A DNA stretch of 64,000 nt, from assembly GCA_043228905.1 (NCBI GenBank), contig JBHGNT010000009.1:62001-126000 (forward strand), in the 5' to 3' direction. The position numbers and the translations under genes were made by a program. Shown piece by piece: positions 22,906-32,760 of the stretch. The notes beneath the pieces were generated by a model. The model was not told where the DNA came from. It ran no database searches and was given only the letters and a program-made list of their open reading frames with translations. This stretch comes from Azolla caroliniana (taxonomy: Eukaryota > Polypodiophyta). How positions within the stretch are numbered: position 1 is the stretch's first letter; each line of letters starts with the position of its first letter.

Positions 22906-25900
22906 TCACTTCGGCATGGGATGTCTCTCCAATCCGATCCTCTTCCGGCATGCTTCCAGCTTGTCGGGTGTGAGCACCTTGGTCAGCATATCCGACCCGT
23001 TCTCGTCCGTGTGGATCTTCGTCAGCACGAACTCCTTGTCTTCTATCCTTTCCCGGATCCAGTGATATCTTCGCTGGATGTGCTTCGTCCGGGAGTGATA
23101 GGCCGCGTTCTTCGCAAGGTGGATTGCACTCTGACTATCGCAGTAGAGTCGGTACTCCTCCTGTTGGATACCGAGCTCTCTAATGAAGTCCTTCATCCAT
23201 ATTATTTCCTTGCCGGCTTCAACAGCCGCCATGTACTCCGCCTCCGTGGTTGACAACGCAACCGTCTTCTGCAGCCTCGACTGCCAGGAAACAGCTCCCC
23301 CTGCATACGTCATCACATACCCTGATGTGGACCGGCTGGTATCTGCATCAGCCGACATATCCGAATCGGTGAAGCCGTCGAGTTCGGGCTTACCGGAGCC
23401 GAATCGGAGGCACACGTTCGCCGTGCCCTTCAGGTATCGGAGTATCCACTTGGCCGCGTTCCAATGCTCTTTGCCGGGATTGCTCATGTACCGGCTCACC
23501 ACTCCGACTGCATATCCGATGTCCGGTCTCGTACACACCATGGCGTACATCAAGCTCCCGACGGCTGAGGCATACGGCACTTTCATCATATCCTCCTTTT
23601 CAGCCTTTGTCTTGGGACTTTGCTTGCTGGACAGCTTGCAGTTTGCCGGGAGGGTCGATCCGACCGGTCTTGCTTCCGACATGTTGAACCGGTGAAGCAC
23701 CTTCGTCACGTACTTCTCCTGTGACAGCCACAACTGCTTCTTCTTCCGGTCCCGGATGATGTGCATCCCTAGTATTTGCCTCGCCGGACCCAGGTCCTTC
23801 ATTGAGAAGGTTCGGTGAAGAGCCTTCTTCAGCATCCGTATCTTGACCTGGTCCCGTCCGACGATCAACATGTCGTCCACGTACAGGAGGAGTATTAGAA
23901 AGTCTCCTCCTTCGAACTTCTTCACAAACACGCAGTGGTCGGACTGCGTTTTGAGGTACCCTTCGTCGGTCATGAAGGAGTCGAACTTCCGGTACCATTG
24001 CCGGGGAGCCTGCTTCAGTCCGTAAAGGCTCTTCTTCAGCCGGCATACCAGGTGCTCCTTCCCTTTCTTCTCGAATCCTTCCGGTTGCTGCATGTAGATC
24101 TCTTCTTCGAGGTCACCGTGAAGGAATGCCGTCTTCACGTCCATCTGTTCTACCTCGAGGTCCATGCTTGCCGCTATGCTCAGCACCGTCCGGATGGAGG
24201 TCATCTTCACTACCGGGGCAAATATCTCGTCGAAGTCGACGCCCTTCTTCTGCTGAAACCCCTTCACCACGATCCTGGCTTTGTATCTCGGGGGGTTTCC
24301 GGCATCTCCCGGTTTCAGCTTGAACACCCACTTGTTTCGAAGTGCCCGCTTTTCTTTCGGCAACTCCACAAGTTCATATGTGTGGTTCTCATGCAGGGAA
24401 TCCATCTCGTCCTGCATGGCACTCAACCACCTGCGGCTCTGAGTGTCATGTTTTGCTTCTTCAAAGCTCTCCGGCTCCCCCTCGTCGGTTAGCAGCACGT
24501 GCTCTGGTTCCGGAAATCTCCGGGGGGCCCTTCTCTCTCTTAGAGGATATCTCCGTTCCGGAGCTTCGGTAATCGGTTCTTCCGATTCTTCTTCATCCGA
24601 ATCCATTTCGGGATCGGGGCCGGTTCCGGTATCATTTTCATCTTCTTCGGTCGGTTCGGTTTCTTCACCGTCTTCGGCCGGATCCTCGAGTGCTAACCGG
24701 TCCCTTGCCGGTCGGGACTGCTCCTCGTAGAGTTGATCCTCACCGGTCGACTTGGAGCTCTTCATCTTCTTCTCCGACTCCCAGTCGGCGAGTGTCTTGT
24801 CCTCCATGAAGATGATATCTCGACTCCTGAATATCTTCTTGTCGACCGGGTCCCATACTCGGTAGCCGAACTCGTCATCGCCGTAACCGAGGAATATGCA
24901 TGGCCGGGTCTTTGGATCTAGCTTTCCTCTCCGGTCCTTTGCCACATGCACGTATGCGAGACACCCGAACACCTTCAGATGCCGGTAGGATACTTCCCTA
25001 CCGGTCCACACTCTCTGCGGCGTGTCTCCGCCCAAAGGTACTGAGGGTGATCTGTTTATCACGTATGTCGCCGTCGACATCGCCTCAGCCCAAAAACCCT
25101 TGGGTAATTCCGCATGCGCCAGCATACTCCGGACCCTCTCCATTATGGTCCGATTCATCCTCTCGGCCAGCCCGTTCAGTTCCGGCGTCTTCGGCACAGT
25201 AAACTCGAGCCGGATTCCCTTCGAGCGACAGTACTCCTGGAACTGTCCCCGGTATTCCCCTCCGTTATCCGCTCGTATCGCTTTCAGCTTCTCGCCGGAT
25301 TCTCTTTCCACTCTCGCGTGGAGTTCTTTGAAGACGGACAACACTTGGTCCTTTGTCTTCATCGGTGCCGTCCACAGTCTTCGGCTATGATCATCTATGA
25401 AAGTTACGAAGTACTGGGCTCCGCCATGTGACTTCGTTTCTACCTGACACACATCGGTGTGCACCAACTCCAATGGTGCGCTACGTCTCGTCGGTGGCCT
25501 TGAGTGGAAGGAGGTTCGGTTCTGCTTACCGGCCAGGCAATCGGTGCACTTCTCCAGGTGCACGTGCTTCACTGGAATAAGGTTGTCTTCTGCAAGCCTC
25601 TTCATCCCCTTCTCACTCATGTGGCACAGTCTTTTGTGCCACAGCTCACCGGCAGTGTCGGCTGCCACATTCAGCTCTTCCGAACATAACCAGGCATACA
25701 TCAGGTACAGTGTGTTGACCTTCCGGGCCCGAGCCACTATCAAGCTCCCCTTGCTGAACTTCATGACACCGTTCCGGATGCTACCCGTGTAGCCTTCATC
25801 ATCTAGCCTCCCGGCCGAAATCAGGTTCAGTCGGACCTCCGGAACGTGTCGGACATTCTTCAGCAGCATTTTGCATCCGGTCGGGGTTGTCAACCACACG

Positions 25901-26979
25901 TCTCCTATGCCGGCAATCCGGCACGTACCTTCGTTTCCCATCCGAACACAGCCATGCTCGCCGGCTGTGTAGGATGAGAAGTATCTTCTCTCCGGGGTCA
26001 GGTGGAACGATGCTCCGGAATCGACCACCCAGGTCGTCTCATCGCCGGCAATGTTTAGTTCACCTTCTTCGGTGATGAGCATGATCTCCTCTTCACTTGC
26101 CGCGAGTGCCGTCGTTCCTTTCCGGTCCTGTCCTCGCCGATCCGAACCATTTCGGTCCGTGGCTCCCCGGTATGCACCGTTTCTCTCCGGTGACTTCTTC
26201 GAATCGGTGTTGTCGGTTCCATTGTCCTTTCGGTAATGCCGACAATTCTTTCGGAAGTGCCCCGGCTTCCCACAGTGGAAGCATGTGGGCCTTCCTCTTG
26301 ACTGCGACCGGGTCCCCGACTTCTCCCGTCTTTGCGGACTCCGGTTCCATTGTCTTCCCCGATCTGATTCGGTAAACAACATCTTCGGGTCGGAGGCCGG
26401 TTCCTTATCTCTCCGACGCGCTTCTTCATTCAAAATACTTGTCTTTACCGTTTGTAAGGACAAGTTATCTTCGGTGCAGGAGGTGCTGAGAGTCACCACC
26501 AAGTTCTCCCAGCTTTCCGGCAATGTACACATCAGGATGATGGCTTGCATTGCATCCTCCAATGGGAACTTGATCGCCGCAAGCTGATTCACGAATCCCA
26601 TGAACGTGCTTACGTGTTCCACCATACTCTCGCCGTCCCGGTACTTGAGATTCACAATCTTCCTCATCAGGGAGGTCCGGTTCAGCGCATTCTTCCTCTC
26701 GTAGAGGCCCGACAGCTTCCGCCACATCTCATATGCGTTGGTGTCGTTCGCCACATGTTGTAGGACGCTTACATCGACATATTGTCGGATCGTCGCTACG
26801 GCTTTCCGGTTCAGGAGCTTCCACTCCGACTCAAGTACCCCCTTCGGTATTTCCGACCTGTCAATCGGTTCGTACAGGTCCCGAACAATCAGAAGATCCT
26901 CCATCTTGATCTTCCAGTCAGCGTAATTCTGTGCATTCAGCACCATCATCATCGGCTGCCCGCTGCCGCCGCCTTCCAT
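22906..26979 (-). CDS. Copia-2 Gag-Pol polyprotein
   Basis: This is an uninterrupted frame of 1357 codons starting at ATG 26979 (MEGGGSGQPMM). The order is copia-type: Gag; a CCHC zinc knuckle CFHCGKPGHFRKNC (about 233-246); protease WVVDSGASFHL (about 318-328); pre-integrase H...CTDC; integrase with D509, D571 (IRADNGGEY) and E606 (NGLAERMNR). RT follows with YVDD at about 1033-1036, then RNase H with D1205, E1246 and D1281, ending near DMLTKVL. All key catalytic residues are present. An acidic linker rich in EE and DEE (about 755-805) separates integrase and RT. Gag and Pol are in one frame, as in most plant copia elements. A frame without ATG extends only 9 bases upstream, so ATG 26979 is the natural start. 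Confidence 0.95.
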   Translation of the reverse strand: MEGGGSGQPMMMVLNAQNYADWKIKMEDLLIVRDLYEPIDRSEIPKGVLESEWKLLNRKAVATIRQYVDVSVLQHVANDTNAYEMWRKLSGLYERKNALNRTSLMRKIVNLKYRDGESMVEHVSTFMGFVNQLAAIKFPLEDAMQAIILMCTLPESWENLVVTLSTSCTEDNLSLQTVKTSILNEEARRRDKEPASDPKMLFTESDRGRQWNRSPQRREKSGTRSQSRGRPTCFHCGKPGHFRKNCRHYRKDNGTDNTDSKKSPERNGAYRGATDRNGSDRRGQDRKGTTALAASEEEIMLITEEGELNIAGDETTWVVDSGASFHLTPERRYFSSYTAGEHGCVRMGNEGTCRIAGIGDVWLTTPTGCKMLLKNVRHVPEVRLNLISAGRLDDEGYTGSIRNGVMKFSKGSLIVARARKVNTLYLMYAWLCSEELNVAADTAGELWHKRLCHMSEKGMKRLAEDNLIPVKHVHLEKCTDCLAGKQNRTSFHSRPPTRRSAPLELVHTDVCQVETKSHGGAQYFVTFIDDHSRRLWTAPMKTKDQVLSVFKELHARVERESGEKLKAIRADNGGEYRGQFQEYCRSKGIRLEFTVPKTPELNGLAERMNRTIMERVRSMLAHAELPKGFWAEAMSTATYVINRSPSVPLGGDTPQRVWTGREVSYRHLKVFGCLAYVHVAKDRRGKLDPKTRPCIFLGYGDDEFGYRVWDPVDKKIFRSRDIIFMEDKTLADWESEKKMKSSKSTGEDQLYEEQSRPARDRLALEDPAEDGEETEPTEEDENDTGTGPDPEMDSDEEESEEPITEAPERRYPLRERRAPRRFPEPEHVLLTDEGEPESFEEAKHDTQSRRWLSAMQDEMDSLHENHTYELVELPKEKRALRNKWVFKLKPGDAGNPPRYKARIVVKGFQQKKGVDFDEIFAPVVKMTSIRTVLSIAASMDLEVEQMDVKTAFLHGDLEEEIYMQQPEGFEKKGKEHLVCRLKKSLYGLKQAPRQWYRKFDSFMTDEGYLKTQSDHCVFVKKFEGGDFLILLLYVDDMLIVGRDQVKIRMLKKALHRTFSMKDLGPARQILGMHIIRDRKKKQLWLSQEKYVTKVLHRFNMSEARPVGSTLPANCKLSSKQSPKTKAEKEDMMKVPYASAVGSLMYAMVCTRPDIGYAVGVVSRYMSNPGKEHWNAAKWILRYLKGTANVCLRFGSGKPELDGFTDSDMSADADTSRSTSGYVMTYAGGAVSWQSRLQKTVALSTTEAEYMAAVEAGKEIIWMKDFIRELGIQQEEYRLYCDSQSAIHLAKNAAYHSRTKHIQRRYHWIRERIEDKEFVLTKIHTDENGSDMLTKVLTPDKLEACRKRIGLERHPMPK

Positions 26980-26993
26980 TTTCTGCAACAGTC

Positions 26994-27005
26994 GCTCTGA
27001 TACCA
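26994..27005 (-). promoter_or_regulatory. Copia-2 primer binding site (initiator tRNA-Met)
   Basis: The minus strand reads TGGTATCAGAGC, the standard plant copia primer site complementary to the 3' end of initiator tRNA-Met. It is three bases inside the 5' LTR. Confidence 0.95.
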
Positions 27006-27008
27006 GTT

Positions 27009-27559
27009 TGTTGGGAATCGACGCTTCGATTCACCTTCTTCACTCGGCCACAACCGAGTAATCGCGGATCAATGCAGTAGAAAATAGGAACCACACGGAG
27101 AAACAAAAAAAAACGCGCGAGTACACAGGAATTAACGTGGAAAACCCAGACGGGAAAAACCACGGGAGCACAAGACTCCAACCCAACACTATACAGAGAA
27201 GTATACAATGACGAGCTGCAAGGCGACGACCTTGAGCTCGCTGTCCTCGCCACAGGCGGCGGAAATACACAGAGGCGTCTACCTCTTCCTCTCTCGCGCT
27301 CTATCTCTCTCACGGCTGCTCTCTCTTCACTCCTCTAAAGTGAAAAAACAGAAAAATAAGAAGCAACACAAAAACTATTTGCCCTAAGTCATATTTATAC
27401 TTATATGACTTTGGGCTATTTACAACTGTAGCCTCAGGGGCCCATAGCGAACATATTCACGGATATGTCCCTGCATCCGGATCGCTCACCGGGTACATTC
27501 GTCATCCGAAACCGAAACCGAAGCCGGGGTCCCATCCGAAAGGGACCGAAATCCCAACA
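27009..27559 (-). promoter_or_regulatory. Copia-2 5' LTR and promoter (551 bp)
   Basis: The LTR would drive leftward transcription. A TATA box (AGTATAAATATG on the minus strand) is at about 27391-27402. A GA-rich purine run follows on the sense strand at about 27290-27345, and the R-U5 region runs to 27009. It lacks 58 bp of U3 relative to the 3' LTR, with the loss located between short CCGAAACC and CCGGGGTC repeats. Confidence 0.85.
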
Positions 27560-27564
27560 CTCCG

Positions 27565-30500
27565 GTCTTCGCTCGAGCTGTCGTATACGCGCCGCCAGCA
27601 ATTCCTCCCGGCTCATCTCGTCTCTCCAATCCACAGTTGCCCACGAGGAGATCGTACGTTCCATCAGCATGACAGGCTTCTGCCCAAACATGAGCTCTGC
27701 CGGCATGAACCCGGTTACCGAACTGTGCGTAGTTCGGTCAGCCCACAACGCGTAAGGCAGCAGCCGCGGCTAGTTCCCGACTTGACCTCCGCATGCCCGA
27801 ACTAACGCCTTGACGATCGGTCCATGTCCGCGCTCCACCTTTCCATTCGCCTCCGGATTGTACGCAGTGGTAAGCAAGAGCTTGACTCCTAGCCGGTCGA
27901 ACAGCTCCTCGGCCTCTTCGGCGTCCAACTCCCCGCGGTCAGCCACGATCTTCCCGACGCACCCGTACCGGCATATCACGTCCTCAATCAGGAACCGACA
28001 TACGGCCGCGGTCGTTTTGTTCTGAAGGGCTCGGCCTTCTACCTGGTTCGTCAGATCTTCCCGAGCCAGGACTAGATACCGCATCTGTCCTACTCCCATC
28101 GGCATCATCACCAGGTCTATCATCCATTTGAAGTGGATGGTCGGAGGGTACGTAGGGTGAAGCTCGTCCCGATGTCGGACTACGGAGTGCATCTGACAGC
28201 TCTCGCAAGTTGTCACGAACCGATGCACATCCCAATACAGTCCCGGCCACCAGTACTTCCCCTTTATCTTCTCGAACGTGGCCCATGTTCCACGGTGTCC
28301 AGCCCAAGGGCTGTCGTGGTAGGCCGTCAGCAGCTCCTCCTGTTCTTCCTTCATCGCCACCACCCGGAGCGGGACGCCGTTCCTCTTCTTCGGGTGCTTC
28401 CACAAGTATCCGTCCCGGAGAAAGAATCGGTATGCTTTCTTCCGGATCCGGTTGACCTCGTCCTTCGTCCATGACGCATCCGGCGTCATTGTCCTCAAAA
28501 ATCCACCAATCTGTAGCCACTCGCCGTCGTACTTGCTCTCGTCGAAGCCGTTAAGTGCCGGAGTGCTCGCCCCATCGGTCGTCACGTACGCCGCCTCGAA
28601 GAAGTCCACGCCGACTTCTTCGTCCTCCGAAACCATGCCGCCCTCGTCATCAAACCTCGCCCGCGAAAGCATGTCGGCTATGGCGTTGTCTTTTCCGGAA
28701 ATGTGTCGTATTTTCGGGTCCAGGGACTTGATGTATGCTATCCACCTAAGCATCGCCAGGTCCGGTGTCGCGCATCCGGAAACCATGCCGAGAATTGTCA
28801 GGCAATCCGTCTTGATAATCACTTTGGTCCCGATCAGGTAGTCTTTGTCGGCCTTTACCACCGAAACGATACCCTAGAGTTCGCGTTTACCCTGGGCGTA
28901 CCCTCGCTGTCGCTCACTGAGGACCTTCGCGCCGAATCGGATCGGGAACCGAATGCCGTCCTCATCTTCTTGGTTGACGACCCATCCGATCCCGGCCGGA
29001 CTCGTATCCACCGTTATGTATATCGGGGTACCCTTCTCGTAGATAGCCTTCCGGAGCGTCGATGCTGCCGCAAGAGCTTCCTTCAGCTTCCGGACCGACT
29101 CCGTGTGCTCATCTCGCCATTCGAATCTTCGCCCTTTCTTCAGCAGCCCGTATAGCGGCTCCGCAACGTGGGCGTAATGCGGGATCCATATGTGGTAGAA
29201 CGTGCATGCCCCCAGGAACCTCCGAACTTCCGTAACCGAGCTACAGTCGGTCTTCATCGCGGAGATGGCTTCTACCTTTGCCGGAGACGGCTTCCGGCCA
29301 TATGGTCCACATAGGTGTCCGACCACCAGGATTTCCGATTGCCCGAAGGCCGATTTTTCCCCGGAGAAGGTGAGCCTCGCATCCTCTAGCCTTTGTAGCA
29401 CCTTCTCGCAGTCGTCGATGTGTGCTGCCACGAATCGCCGGCATCCGTCCGGCCCGAGCGTCTCGTCCTTCTCTTCCACCGAGCACCCCTTTATCGGGAT
29501 GTTGTCTAGAAACGGCATGGTGATGTCCGGGATACAATCCCTCAGTACCTTGTTCATTGCATTCACCATGTGGGCCACCGAGTTGGTCCCTCCTTGTGGC
29601 AGGGTACACATTCGCACTAGGCCGAGGGGAGTTCGCATCGTCGTAATGTCTCTGCTCTCCACGGCTAGCTGGAACTGGTCGTACCCCGAGTACAGATCAC
29701 CGACCGAGTAAATCGACCTTCCGGCGAAGGCCTCCGCCAACTCGTCTATGGTCGGTCCGATTCCTGCGTTCCGAATGGTCACTCTGTTGACCGGCTGCAG
29801 GTCTTGAATGAAGCGCAACGTTCCGTTTTTCTTCGGTACGGTAAACCATCGGTTCGAGTATGGGGCACTCGACGGTTCGAGAATGCCCATATCGACTTTC
29901 TCAATAGCTTCATCAACTCCGGGATGTGAGCTCTTGGTACCGGAATCGGCTTGAGATTCCACGGCACATGCGATACCGTGAATATCACCATCGGCTCCAC
30001 GATTGTCGGGTCTACGCACCCGATCTCTTCCGGCGAGAATGCGAAGGCTTTCCCGTGCCTTCCGAGCATTCTCCGAAACCGGTTTTCCTCCACCGACAGT
30101 AGGAACCCGCCCCCACCGATCTTGAGCTCCCGGAGCGTCCCGTCGGTGAAGGTGTGTCCTATGCAGGCCGGATCTCGTAAACTGGGGTCCGACGCCACCC
30201 CTCTGATTCGGGACTCGCTGCCCTCCGGCAAGGGTGTCGCGACCGACCTTACCTTCCGATCCACAGTCTTGTACCTCGTGCTAACTCGGGCCATCCGATC
30301 CGACTCGAGCCCCTGACTGAAGTCCGCGATGACTTCGTACATCTCTTCGGAACATACCGGTATCGTCCGGTCTTCGTTAAGGTCTTCTCCGGCTACCTTC
30401 CTCAGCATCCCCAAGGTGTCGTCGAAGGAGACCGCCTACACGGCCCCGTTGATTTCCTCGTCCGGGCCGAGAACTCCGCATGCTCGAAGTCGCTCCTCCG

Positions 30501-30660
30501 CCCTTGCCCTTTCTCGGCCAACGATGCCGACTATCATACATCCTCCGTTGCTGGAGAAGCAGAATTTTCTACCTATCGTACAAGGTTGCTTCGGTTTCGG
30601 TTCTATCGTACAACTGTGGGGTCTTTCCCGAGTGTCCGGACTGTCTCGGCCCCACGCCTT
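27565..30660 (-). pseudogene. Gypsy-3 pol: reverse transcriptase, RNase H, integrase core (broken)
   Basis: From right to left: an RT N-terminal region with WFTVPKKNGTLRFIQDLQ; the RT palm with MPFLDNIPIKGC (about 29480-29515), where gypsy elements normally have two aspartates; ILVVGHLCGPYGRKPSP; RNase H with ITVDTSPAGIGWV and ISGKDNAIADMLSRA; the integrase zinc region ending in TTCESCQMHS; and the core with FKWMIDLVMMP, IVADRGELD and NPEANGKVERGHGPI. TAG stops lie at 30436-30438, 28874-28876 and 27770-27772, each where the context suggests a former TGG. A frameshift near 29925-30020 separates the RT N-terminus from the palm. The xxIPIKG form of the RT box is unusual for plant gypsy elements I know. 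The copy cannot make working Pol. Confidence 0.88.
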
Positions 30661-30671
30661 GGCAACCCTCT

Positions 30672-32717
30672 CTAAAAATCCTCCCGGTTCTCGCCACCGA
30701 GGGATTCGCGGTTCCGCTCGTGGTTCGGTCTCACGGTCAGAAATTGGACCGAATGGCGCCCGTCCTGGCTTTTGACCCTTGCGTAGGCCGAACTGTTGTC
30801 TAGCACCTTGGTCTCCATTCGCACCGCCGTGATGTATGGTTCACCTAATATGATCGGGTGCGAAGACGTCTCCTGTACGAAGAAGTGCTGGTCAATCTCG
30901 ACGTCACTGATCTTGACTCGTACGTTCGGGCAGGCCCCATGCAGTTCCTCGGTGGCGCGCGTCGCCGCCCGTATCTTCCACTCGTGCTTGGTGTTGATCG
31001 GCCACTTCCCCTTCTTATAGAAGTCCATGGACATCAGGTTTATTTCCGAACCGTGGTCCACCAGTGCCACCACTGGTTCCTGAACCTCTCCGATCTTTAC
31101 CGGGGTCTCCGTGGTCGCTCGGGCCCAATGTGGCCTCGAATAGTGGCTCTCCGCCCACTCATCTGCCAGCGCCGAGTCGTCGATGTGCGTCGTCCGCACC
31201 TCTACCGGTCTTTCCGGATCCGTCTCCGTCGACAGCCTCTTCCGTTTCACCAAGTCTACAATGGAGTCGTGGAACTCCTTCTTGGCGATCCCTAGCACCT
31301 CCCGCAATGACAGCTCCACCTTGCTGTCGAGGATCCGTTCCTCTAGGACCTTCCGTAGGTCCGTAGTCCTTTCTATTTCCGTCCCCAGTCGGTATCCGCC
31401 CTTCCTGGGGTTATCTTGCGAGCTGGGCCCGTCGGCATCGTTCCGTCGTTGCCCGAATCGGGTCTCGTACCGTTGTGAAGGCCCAGCCGCTCCGGCTTTC
31501 CCCACTCGTTTGTCTTCTACCAGAGCCTCGTAGTTCCGGCAGGCGGCTTCTACGAAGCCCGTCTTCTCCTCGACCGGGTCGCTCCACCCGGTTATTTCCC
31601 GGACCCGTCTCTCAGCGCGGTCCGTTTCATCTTTCCTCAGCCGTGCACCGGCGAGGCCTTCCAGCATTGCCGACCAGAATCCGTCTTTGCTCTCCTTTCG
31701 GGCCTCGCTGCCCCCGACCCGAATGCCGGCCGACGCCGAGTAGTGGATGGCCTCCACGTGTCGGGCCGCCGCCTCTTCCATCAGTCTCTTCATACCTCCT
31801 CGCCCGTCGTTTCGGTTTAGGGCACTTCTGGTGTCGCCGGCGTGCACCCGACCTTCCCACAGGTACACCACCTGGTTCCTCAACGCCTCTGCGAAATCGC
31901 CACAGTCCTTCCGAATGTGGCCGACCTCGTCGCACCACATGCACCTGTTCCCCGTTGCCGGCCGTCGGTCATGAGCCGGTTCGCCGCCTTCCCTTCGAGT
32001 CTGGGCGATCTGGAGATCCTTTATCGCCCGCGTCAACTCCTCCAGCGCCGCTCCTCCGGACGAGCCATTGACCATGTCGGTCGAAGCCGGACCGGTTTCG
32101 AGCCATTCCCTGGTTTCTTCCCTTCGCACTTGCGGTGCCGGTTCAAGCCTCCTTGCTGTAACAGAGCCCGCACCGGCCGCCCCGTTGTCAGCCCATTCTC
32201 GCCGTTTGTCGAAACGGCCACAGACTCTCTTAACCGCAGCCCAATCGGTTGTCAGCCCGTCTTCGGTTTCCAGCAAGGAGCCGACTTGATCCCGGTCCCG
32301 CTCGTCCACCGACTTGACGAACAGTAGGACCCGGCTCGTATCCAGAATGGTTCGGTCAAGCGTCGAAAGGCGCGCAAAGCGTTCTTCGAACTCCCGGAGG
32401 AGTGCCGACGCGTTTCTTCCTTTGCCGGGGGACTCCACCCATTCCATGAAGTCCCGTTTCGAAAGCCGGAGCGCGTCGTCCAGCCCATATTTCTCTAGGA
32501 GTCGGCCCCCGGCAAGACGCCTCTCTTCCGGAATGTCCCGCATCAGCATTTCCGCCTCGTAGGACGCCAAATACTTCGTAGCATCCTTTCTGCTGAAACG
32601 GCCGATCGTACCGACAACCGCCTCAATGGCTCTGTCGAGGGCGCCGGTGCCCTCGCGTGTGCTCAATATCCGATCCACGGCCGAAGCCATGGCCTCTGCA
32701 AGATCCGACCCCCTCAT
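30672..32717 (-). CDS. Gypsy-3 Gag-protease ORF (open, 681 codons)
   Basis: The likely start is ATG 32717 (MRGSDLAEAM), just downstream of the primer site; the open frame continues upstream into the LTR but has no reason to start there. Gag has one CCHC knuckle, CMWCDEVGHIRKDC (259-272). A long Arg/Glu-rich region follows, then an aspartic protease-like segment EPVVALVDHGSEINLMS (about 547-563) and HPIILGEPYI. The protease triad reads DHG rather than the usual DSG or DTG. The frame closes at TAG 30672 shortly after the protease, and the RT follows in another frame. It is in much better condition than the homologous Gypsy-1 region. Confidence 0.85.
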   Translation of the reverse strand: MRGSDLAEAMASAVDRILSTREGTGALDRAIEAVVGTIGRFSRKDATKYLASYEAEMLMRDIPEERRLAGGRLLEKYGLDDALRLSKRDFMEWVESPGKGRNASALLREFEERFARLSTLDRTILDTSRVLLFVKSVDERDRDQVGSLLETEDGLTTDWAAVKRVCGRFDKRREWADNGAAGAGSVTARRLEPAPQVRREETREWLETGPASTDMVNGSSGGAALEELTRAIKDLQIAQTRREGGEPAHDRRPATGNRCMWCDEVGHIRKDCGDFAEALRNQVVYLWEGRVHAGDTRSALNRNDGRGGMKRLMEEAAARHVEAIHYSASAGIRVGGSEARKESKDGFWSAMLEGLAGARLRKDETDRAERRVREITGWSDPVEEKTGFVEAACRNYEALVEDKRVGKAGAAGPSQRYETRFGQRRNDADGPSSQDNPRKGGYRLGTEIERTTDLRKVLEERILDSKVELSLREVLGIAKKEFHDSIVDLVKRKRLSTETDPERPVEVRTTHIDDSALADEWAESHYSRPHWARATTETPVKIGEVQEPVVALVDHGSEINLMSMDFYKKGKWPINTKHEWKIRAATRATEELHGACPNVRVKISDVEIDQHFFVQETSSHPIILGEPYITAVRMETKVLDNSSAYARVKSQDGRHSVQFLTVRPNHERNRESLGGENREDF

Positions 32718-32740
32718 CTTCTGCTCTTTTGCCGCCTCCT

Positions 32741-32757
32741 TCACGTCGGGTTCACCA
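32741..32757 (-). promoter_or_regulatory. Gypsy-3 primer-binding-like site
   Basis: The minus strand reads TGGTGAACCCGACGTGA three bases inside the 5' LTR. Its complement ends in CCA, as a mature tRNA does. Gypsy-1 has the same 17 bases. I cannot name the tRNA; it is not the initiator tRNA-Met. Confidence 0.7.
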
Positions 32758-32760
32758 AGA

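Larger units (their letters stand above)
22287..27559 (-). mobile_element. Copia-2: young, apparently intact Ty1/copia element (5273 bp)
   Basis: The LTRs are 609 bp (left, 3') and 551 bp (right, 5') and end TGTTGGG...CCCAACA. A 5-bp TSD CTCCG lies at 22282-22286 and 27560-27564. The initiator tRNA-Met primer site is at 26994-27005, and a purine tract AGTGAAGGGGGAGTT abuts the 3' LTR. Apart from a 58-bp block the LTRs differ at only about one base that I can find, and a full gag-pol frame is open. It is inserted in the Gypsy-3 integrase in the same orientation as its host. Confidence 0.95.
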
